The notes under the pieces are model-generated. The model saw nothing but the letters and a program-made list of their open reading frames with translations, was not told where the DNA came from and did no database searches. From Streptomyces sp. AC558_RSS880 (GTDB lineage Bacteria; Actinomycetota; Actinomycetes; Streptomycetales; Streptomycetaceae), in NCBI RefSeq assembly GCF_019049255.1, contig NZ_JAGMUJ010000130.1:186001-250000 (forward strand): a DNA stretch of 64,000 nt, read 5' to 3'. Positions 59,134 to 64,000 of the stretch are shown piece by piece. How positions within the stretch are numbered: position 1 is the stretch's first letter; each line of letters starts with the position of its first letter. The translations under genes were made by a program, and so were the position numbers.

Positions 59134-60903
59134 TCAGGCCACCTGACCGCTGTGCAGCGCCGTGTACGCCCCTCCCCGGCGCAGCAGTTCCTCGTGGGTG
59201 CCGATCTCCTGGATCCGGCCGTCCGCCATCACCACGATCCGGTCGGCACCGCGCACGGTGGACAGCCGGTGCGCCACCACGAACGTGGTGCGCCCGCGCA
59301 GCAGCCGGGCGAGGGCCTCCTGCACCAGCGCCTCCGAGCGGGTGTCCAGAGCGGAGGTCGCCTCGTCCAGGACCAGCACCTTGGGGTCCCGGATCAGCGC
59401 GCGGGCGATGGCGAGCCGCTGGCGCTGCCCGCCGGAGAGCCGGGCGCCGCGCTCCCCGACGAGGGTGTCGAGGCCCTGGGGCAGCCGGTCGACGAACTCC
59501 AGCGCGTTGGCGTCGCGCAGCGCGGCCCGCACCGTCTCCTCGTCGGCGTCGTCCATGCCGTAGGCGACGTTCTCCCGGACGGTGCCGTCGAACAGGATCG
59601 ACTCCTGGGGCACCACGGACAGGAAGCGCCGGTAGGTGCGCAGGTCGAGGCCGTTCATGTCGGTGCCGTCGAGCAGCAGCCGGCCGGAGGTCGGGCGGAT
59701 GAAGCCGATGACCAGGTTGAGCACGGTGGACTTGCCCGCCCCGGAGGCGCCGACGAGCGCGATGGTCTCGCCCGGGGCGACGTCGAGGGTGAAGTCGCGC
59801 ACGGCGGGGCGCCCGTCGGTCTCGTACGCGTGGCCGACGCCCTCGAAGGTGATCGCGCCGCGCAGCCCGTCGACCTCCGCCTTGCCCTCGTTGTCCTCCA
59901 GTTCAGGGGCCTGGAGGACCTCGCCGACCGAGCGGACGGACTCCAGCCCCTTGGTGATGACCGGGGCCAGCCCCGCCAGCGTGGTGGTGGAGTTGGTGAG
60001 CGTGGTCAGGAAGGCGCTGAGCATCACCACGTCGCCTGCGGTGACGCCCCAGACGTCGTAGTACGAGATGAGGGCCGCGCCGGCCAGCACCATCACGCCG
60101 ACGACGTTGAGGACGACCCAGGCCAGCGAGCCGAACCGGCCGTTGACCAGGTCCAGGCGCATCCCGGAGGTGAGCAGCCGGTTCAGGGTGCCGTTCATCC
60201 GGCGCAGCGCCTTGCCCTCCAGGCCGTGGGCGCGGGTCACGGGGATGAGCCGGGTCATCTCCGTCACCCGGGAGGACAGCGTCTCCACCTCGTGGCGGAA
60301 GTGCTCGTTGTGGGTGCGCAGCCGGGACCGGAGCCGGGCGACGAGCAGGGCGGCGGCAGGCACGACGATCAGGAAGACGGGGAGGAACTCGGGGGTGCGG
60401 ATCGCGATGATGACGAGCCCGCCGGTGAGGACGGTGAGCGCGCCGAGTCCGTTCTCCGCGGTCTGCTGCACCATCTGCTCGACGGTCTCCACGTCCCGCA
60501 CGACCTTGGCCTGGAGCACGCCGGCGCTGACGCGGGAGTGGTAGCCGATGGAGAGCTGCTGCATGCGGGTGCACAGCGCGGAGCGCAGGGCGGTGCCCAT
60601 GCGGCGGACGCTGCCGTACAGCAGGCGGACGTACAGCACGTGCAGCGGGTAGTTGACCAGCAGGATGAACATGATGACGCCGGTGCTGGTCCACAGCCGG
60701 GATATCGGCTGGTGTTGCACGACGGTGTCGATGATGGACGCGGTGATCAGCGGCAGCAGCCAGACGGGGCTGTGCTTGACCGTGAAGACGCCGACCGCGG
60801 CGGCGAGCCTGCCGCGGTCGGCGCGGAACAGATAGGCGAGGGTGCGGATCGGGTGCTCGCCGCGGTAGCGGTGGTCGAGCGGTCTTTCCAGCGACGACGC
60901 CAT
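59134..60903 (-). CDS. ABC exporter, fused permease and ATPase
   Basis: 589 aa. Six-helix exporter domain (about residues 30-320; e.g. VGVFTVKHSPVWLLPLITASIIDTVV, LTVLTGGLVIIAIRTPEFLPVFLIVVPAAALLV, LAWVVLNVVGVMVLAGAALI) followed by the ATPase: Walker A LVGASGAGKSTVLNL, Q-loop VPQESILFDGTVRENVAYG, signature RLSGGQRQRLAIARAL, Walker B VLVLDEATSALD and switch His FVVAHRLSTVRGAD. A half-transporter that works as a dimer to expel drugs, lipids or peptides. It stands alone; the graspetide locus 2.4 kb away could use it, but nothing shows that. Confidence 0.93.
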   Translation of the reverse strand: MASSLERPLDHRYRGEHPIRTLAYLFRADRGRLAAAVGVFTVKHSPVWLLPLITASIIDTVVQHQPISRLWTSTGVIMFILLVNYPLHVLYVRLLYGSVRRMGTALRSALCTRMQQLSIGYHSRVSAGVLQAKVVRDVETVEQMVQQTAENGLGALTVLTGGLVIIAIRTPEFLPVFLIVVPAAALLVARLRSRLRTHNEHFRHEVETLSSRVTEMTRLIPVTRAHGLEGKALRRMNGTLNRLLTSGMRLDLVNGRFGSLAWVVLNVVGVMVLAGAALISYYDVWGVTAGDVVMLSAFLTTLTNSTTTLAGLAPVITKGLESVRSVGEVLQAPELEDNEGKAEVDGLRGAITFEGVGHAYETDGRPAVRDFTLDVAPGETIALVGASGAGKSTVLNLVIGFIRPTSGRLLLDGTDMNGLDLRTYRRFLSVVPQESILFDGTVRENVAYGMDDADEETVRAALRDANALEFVDRLPQGLDTLVGERGARLSGGQRQRLAIARALIRDPKVLVLDEATSALDTRSEALVQEALARLLRGRTTFVVAHRLSTVRGADRIVVMADGRIQEIGTHEELLRRGGAYTALHSGQVA

Positions 60904-61024
60904 GGGTGGTCCTCCCCTGTGACTTTCTTCAGCAAGCGCTTTCTACGCCCGCGCGCCAGGAGTACACCAGGGCACGCGGGTGCCCGCCCCCGGCGTCCGG
61001 CGCCTGGGACGGGCGGGGGCGGAC

Positions 61025-61882
61025 TCAGACGGCGTCCAGCTCCGCGATGTCCTCGGCCGTCAGGACGAGGTCGGCGGCGCCCGCCGAGTCACGGACCGAC
61101 TCGGGCCGGCTCGCGCCCGGAATGGGTACGACGACCGGCGACTTGGCGAGCATCCATGCCAGGCACACCTGGTACGCGCTCACCCCGTGCGCCCGGGCGA
61201 TCCGCGCGAACGGAGCGTGGGCCGAGGCGAGTTCACCGGCCCTGGCGATGCCGCCGAAGGGGCTGTAGGGCAGGAACGCGATGCCGAGCTCGCCGCACAG
61301 ACGCAGCTCCGGCTCGCTCGAGCGGAAGGCCGGGGAGAACTTGTTCTGCACGGAGACCAGCCGGCCGCCGAGGATCTCGTCGGCCTGCCGGATCTGCTCC
61401 GGATCGGCGTTGGAGACGCCGGCCATGCGGATCTTGCCCTCGTCCAGCAGCTCGCGCAGCGCGCCGACGGACTCGGCGTACGGGACGCGGGGGTCGGGCC
61501 GGTGGAACTGGTAGAGCCCGATGGCCTCCACACCGAGCCGGCGCAGGGACGCCTCGCACGCCCGCTTCAGGTGCCCGGGGCTGCCGTCCTGCGTCCAGCT
61601 GCCGTCACCGGGGCGCAGATGACCGCCCTTGGTGGCGACCAGGACGTCGCCGCCCCGGTCGTGGGAGGCGAGGGCCTTGGCGATCAGGGTCTCGTTGTGG
61701 CCGGCCTCGCCGGCGCGCAGGTGGTAGGAGTCCGCGGTGTCGATCAGGGTGACACCGGCGTCCAGCGCCGCGTACAGGGTGGCCAGGGAGCGGGCCTCGT
61801 CCGGGCGCCCCTCGATGGACATGGGCATGGCCCCCAGTCCGACGGCACCGACCTCGACGTCACCGATACGGCGGGTGTGCAT
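61025..61882 (-). CDS. Aldo/keto reductase
   Basis: 285 aa from ATG 61882. TIM-barrel NADPH reductase: VEVGAVGLGAMPMSIEGRP, catalytic Asp and Tyr in GVTLIDTADSYHLRAGEAGHNETLIAKAL, Lys in VLVATKGGHLRPGDG, His in GLYQFHRPDPRVPYAESVGALRELLDEGKIRMAGVSNA, and the cofactor end VVVPIPGASRPESVRDSAGAADL. Compared with the 19563 paralogue it is shorter and of a different subgroup. Substrate unknown. Divergent from the VOC gene at 62101. Confidence 0.92.
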   Translation of the reverse strand: MHTRRIGDVEVGAVGLGAMPMSIEGRPDEARSLATLYAALDAGVTLIDTADSYHLRAGEAGHNETLIAKALASHDRGGDVLVATKGGHLRPGDGSWTQDGSPGHLKRACEASLRRLGVEAIGLYQFHRPDPRVPYAESVGALRELLDEGKIRMAGVSNADPEQIRQADEILGGRLVSVQNKFSPAFRSSEPELRLCGELGIAFLPYSPFGGIARAGELASAHAPFARIARAHGVSAYQVCLAWMLAKSPVVVPIPGASRPESVRDSAGAADLVLTAEDIAELDAV

Positions 61883-62100
61883 GGGTGCGTGACCTCTTCC
61901 GGCTGTCGTCTCACGGTCTCGGCGAACGCGTACCAGCCTGGTCCCCGCACGGCCCGAAATCCAATAGAAGAAAGCGAACGCATTCAGCGGACGGGGCACT
62001 GAATCGGGGCCCCGCCCGCGACACCGCCGCCGCGCGGGTGCCGGTACCCGGCGTTACGCTGCGCGCAGTCGGCCCTTTGCGGACATTCCTGGAGGTAATC

Positions 62101-62514
62101 ATGGCCTCGCTTCTCAATCCGTATCTCAGCTTCGACGGGAACGCGCGGCAGGCGCTGGAGTTCTACAAGGAGGTCTTCGGCGGCGAGCTGCGGCTCAACA
62201 CGTACGGCGACTTCGGCCGGCCCGGAGCCGACAACGCCGACAAGATCATGCACGGCATGCTGGCGAGCGCGGCCGGCTTCACCCTCATGGGCGCCGACAT
62301 ACCGCCGGGCATGGAACACGTTCCGGGGAACAACTTCGCCGTGAGCGTCAGCGGAGAGGACGAGACCGCGCTGCGCGGCTACTGGGAGAAGCTGTCCGGC
62401 GGCGGCTCGGTGACCGTACCGCTGGAGAAGCAGATGTGGGGGGACGTGTTCGGGATGTGCACGGACCGCTTCGGCGTCCCCTGGATGGTCAACATCAACC
62501 AGCCCGGGGGCTGA
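62101..62514 (+). CDS. VOC/PhnB-type glyoxalase-fold protein
   Basis: 137 aa from ATG 62101 with a good ribosome site (CTGGAGGTAATC). One glyoxalase fold of the PhnB kind: LLNPYLSFDGNARQALEFYKEVFGGELRLNTYGDFGRPG, IMHGMLASAAGFTLMGADIPPGMEH, NFAVSVSGEDETALRGYWEKLSGGGSVTVPLEKQMWGDVFGMCTDRFGVPWMVNI. Members of this subgroup mostly lack proven activity; the name PhnB does not mean phosphonate use. Monocistronic. Confidence 0.9.
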   Translation: MASLLNPYLSFDGNARQALEFYKEVFGGELRLNTYGDFGRPGADNADKIMHGMLASAAGFTLMGADIPPGMEHVPGNNFAVSVSGEDETALRGYWEKLSGGGSVTVPLEKQMWGDVFGMCTDRFGVPWMVNINQPGG

Positions 62515-62649
62515 GCCCCGGACGACCTCCCGGTGAGCGGCCGTTGACATGACGTTCCGGCAGGGATCACCGTACTGACCGGAGCGCGTCGGCGGGGCGC
62601 GACAGGACACCGGTCCGGCGGCGGTCGCCGCGCCGGGAGAGGCGGCGGC

Positions 62650-63540
62650 ATGCGGATCGGACTGCTCGGCACCGGACCCTGGGCGCGGGCGGCGCACGCC
62701 CCCGCGCTGAGCGGCCACCCGGACCTCGACCTCGCCGGGGTGTGGGGCCGCCGGCCCGACGCCGCCGAGGAGCTGGCCGCTCTGCACGGCACCCGGGCGT
62801 ACGGCGACGTCGAGGCGCTCTTCGCCGACGTGGACGCCGTCGCCGTCGCGCTGCCGCCCGCGGTGCAGGCGGAGCTGGCGGTGCGCGCGGCGCGGGCCGG
62901 GTGCCATCTGCTGCTCGACAAGCCGCTCGCGCCGACCGTCGCGCAGGGGCGCGCGGTGGTCGAGGCGGCCGAGGCGGCGGGGGTCGCGTCCGTGGTCTTC
63001 TTCACCACCCGCTTCCAGCCCGGGCCTCAGGCCTGGATCACCGAACAGGCGCGTGTGGGCGGCTGGTTCACCGGGCGCGCGCAGTGGCTCGGGGCGGTGT
63101 TCACCTCCGACGGCGACCCCTTCGCCGCCTCTGAGTGGCGGCGGGAGAAGGGCGCCCTGTGGGACGTCGGCCCGCACGCCCTGTCCGTACTGCTTCCGGT
63201 GCTCGGCGAACCGCGGCGGGTGACGGCGGCGGCGTACGGCCCCGGCGACACCGTCCATCTCGTCCTCGACCACGCGGGCGGCGCGTCGAGCAGCCTCACC
63301 CTGAGCCTGACCGCTCCCCCGGCCGCGGCCGGCGCCATGGTCGAGCTCCGGGGCACGGCCGGCGTCACCTCCCTGCCGGAGGCCTCCGAGGGCGCGGTCC
63401 CGGCGCTCACCCGGGCCGCGGACGCCCTCCTCGCCGCGGCCGGCACCGGCACTCCCCATCCTTGCGACGCGGCGTTCGCGCTCCGGGTGACGGAGATCCT
63501 GGCCGCCGCGGAGGCGCAGCTGGGCGGCGGGAGCCGCTGA
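62650..63540 (+). CDS. Gfo/Idh/MocA-family oxidoreductase
   Basis: 296 aa from ATG 62650. NAD(P)-binding Rossmann start MRIGLLGTGPWARAAHAPALSGHPDLDLAGVWGRRPDAAEELAA, then AVAVALPPAVQAELAVRAARAGCHLLLDKPLAPTVAQGRAVV, where DKP replaces the usual EKP, and a C-terminal alpha/beta domain with the active-site region KGALWDVGPHALSVLLPVLGEPRRV (Asp/His of the DxGxH motif). It oxidises or reduces a sugar, inositol or other polyol; the substrate is not evident. 110 bp after its stop a new regulatory region begins. Confidence 0.92.
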   Translation: MRIGLLGTGPWARAAHAPALSGHPDLDLAGVWGRRPDAAEELAALHGTRAYGDVEALFADVDAVAVALPPAVQAELAVRAARAGCHLLLDKPLAPTVAQGRAVVEAAEAAGVASVVFFTTRFQPGPQAWITEQARVGGWFTGRAQWLGAVFTSDGDPFAASEWRREKGALWDVGPHALSVLLPVLGEPRRVTAAAYGPGDTVHLVLDHAGGASSSLTLSLTAPPAAAGAMVELRGTAGVTSLPEASEGAVPALTRAADALLAAAGTGTPHPCDAAFALRVTEILAAAEAQLGGGSR

Positions 63541-63855
63541 CGGCGGACCTCTGCCGGACGGCTGCGGAACGGAGCGCTCCCGACGCGCTCCGTGGCTTTC
63601 GGGCCCGACCGGCTTAAGCGGCCCTTAAAGACCGGTTAAGTGATCGTGGGGTCGTCGCCGGTTCTTTACGTAACCGCAGGTCAGAGTGGTGTTGCGGACA
63701 AGTCGGACCATTGGCGGGGGCCGCGGCCGTCCCTACCATCGGTGCCGCGCGCCGGTTCCGACGTACCGCCTGAGAGCGCTCTCTCCAGGTCTTCTCCCCA
63801 CGTCGGCGGGCCGGCGCGGTCAGGAACCCGCACGAGTACTCTGGAGATCCCCCAC
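63541..63855. other. Promoter region of the Tat-exported protein gene
   Basis: About 315 bp, with no gene. It contains AT-rich repeats CTTAAGCGG, CCCTTAAAG and CGGTTAAG near 63613-63640, and the TGAGAGCGCTCTCT palindrome at 63771, 72 bp before the start codon. Confidence 0.5.
63771..63784. promoter_or_regulatory. Palindromic operator TGAGAGCGCTCTCT
   Basis: 13 of 14 bases match the palindrome at 15774 (TGAGAGCGCTCTCA), and both are preceded by CC. It probably binds a LacI-type repressor and controls the partial gene at 63856. Confidence 0.6.
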
Positions 63856-64000
63856 ATGACTCCTCGTCACCAGCGCAGCCTCGGCCGTCGCAAGGTCCTC
63901 TTCGCCCTCGGCGGAGCCGCCGTGGCCATTCCCGCGGCGGCGGCGATCGCCCCGCACGCCCTCGCGGACCAGTCCGGCGAGCAGAAGGCCGGCACGGCAG
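63856..64000 (+). CDS. Tat-exported protein, 5' part
   Basis: The first 48 codons from ATG 63856 (CTGGAGATC ahead) run off the window. They form a twin-arginine signal: RSLGRRKVLFALGGAAVAIPAAAAIAPHALA, with RRKVLF as the motif and a predicted cut after ALA, then DQSGEQKAG. The protein body is missing, so its activity is unknown. Tat export plus a LacI-type operator fit a secreted polysaccharide-degrading enzyme, which is a guess. Confidence 0.8.
   Translation, partial: MTPRHQRSLGRRKVLFALGGAAVAIPAAAAIAPHALADQSGEQKAGTA

Noticed and set aside
1..64000. CRISPR arrays, transposons, prophage, or a polyketide/NRPS cluster
   Set aside because: No regularly spaced repeats, transposase or integrase motifs, and no KS or adenylation domains were seen.

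Overview
The window is high-GC actinobacterial chromosome with Streptomyces features: nearly all coding third positions are G or C, GTG/TTG starts are common, intergenic regions are short, regulators of the XRE/DUF397 type are present, and extracellular proteases, a lipase and Tat- or Sec-exported enzymes are abundant. It looks like accessory or arm-proximal chromosome rather than the conserved core. There is no rRNA, phage, transposase or CRISPR array. I see one tRNA gene and it is unusual.

Layout. 1-3.9 kb: end of an AhpD-like gene, msrA, a decayed PAS-sensor remnant, and an RsbW-like ATPase. 1.8-7.0 kb: S9 peptidase, N-acetylglutaminylglutamine-type amidotransferase and a GCS2 carboxylate-amine ligase, which look like a small-peptide (osmolyte-type) pathway. 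7.2-9.6 kb: an RsbQ / RsbP / RsbV-like operon with 4-nt overlaps. 9.8-15.6 kb: htpG, a DUF2269-like membrane protein, a CelD/FemAB-fold transferase with a TTA (bldA) codon, a small secreted protein and a Na+/H+ antiporter. 15.8-19.3 kb: S1 protease, secretory lipase, atypical tRNA-Gly and snapalysin. 19.5-26.1 kb: aldo/keto reductase, DNA-glycosylase-like gene and a complete livF-G-H-M-K import operon. 26.5-30.6 kb: PucR-type and large LuxR (LAL) regulators. 30.7-32.6 kb: a cutinase/PET-hydrolase-like enzyme and a small Cys/His protein.

32.6-39.3 kb: TPR protein, an internally deleted molybdopterin oxidoreductase relic with a shortened neighbour, an SAM methyltransferase, and a WhiJ/AbaA-like trio (XRE-DUF5753, DUF397, RsbW-like ATPase) whose promoter overlaps a palindrome. 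39.5-43.8 kb: a 912-aa CitA-like sensor fused to PP2C phosphatase and ATPase, then a ferredoxin-NADP reductase. 44-46.8 kb: lamin-tail secreted protein and GH65 phosphorylase. 47-50.3 kb: DosS-like haem-GAF histidine kinase divergent from a flavohaemoglobin. 50.3-52.5 kb: a four-gene cassette of three Roadblock/LC7 proteins and a DUF4388-like protein, without GTPase or kinase.

52.9-64 kb: hypothetical and secreted proteins, a minimal graspetide (ATP-grasp RiPP) locus, a GlxA/AraC regulator, a DUF5133 protein, an ABC exporter, a second aldo/keto reductase, a VOC protein, a Gfo/Idh oxidoreductase, and the start of a Tat-exported protein. That last gene carries the same TGAGAGCGCTCTC operator as the S1 protease 48 kb away. 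Dominant themes are partner-switching regulation (two PP2C phosphatases, three RsbW-like ATPase domains, one STAS protein), redox/NO/hypoxia sensing, and extracellular degradation. Family names come from reading motifs by eye and no database search was run.
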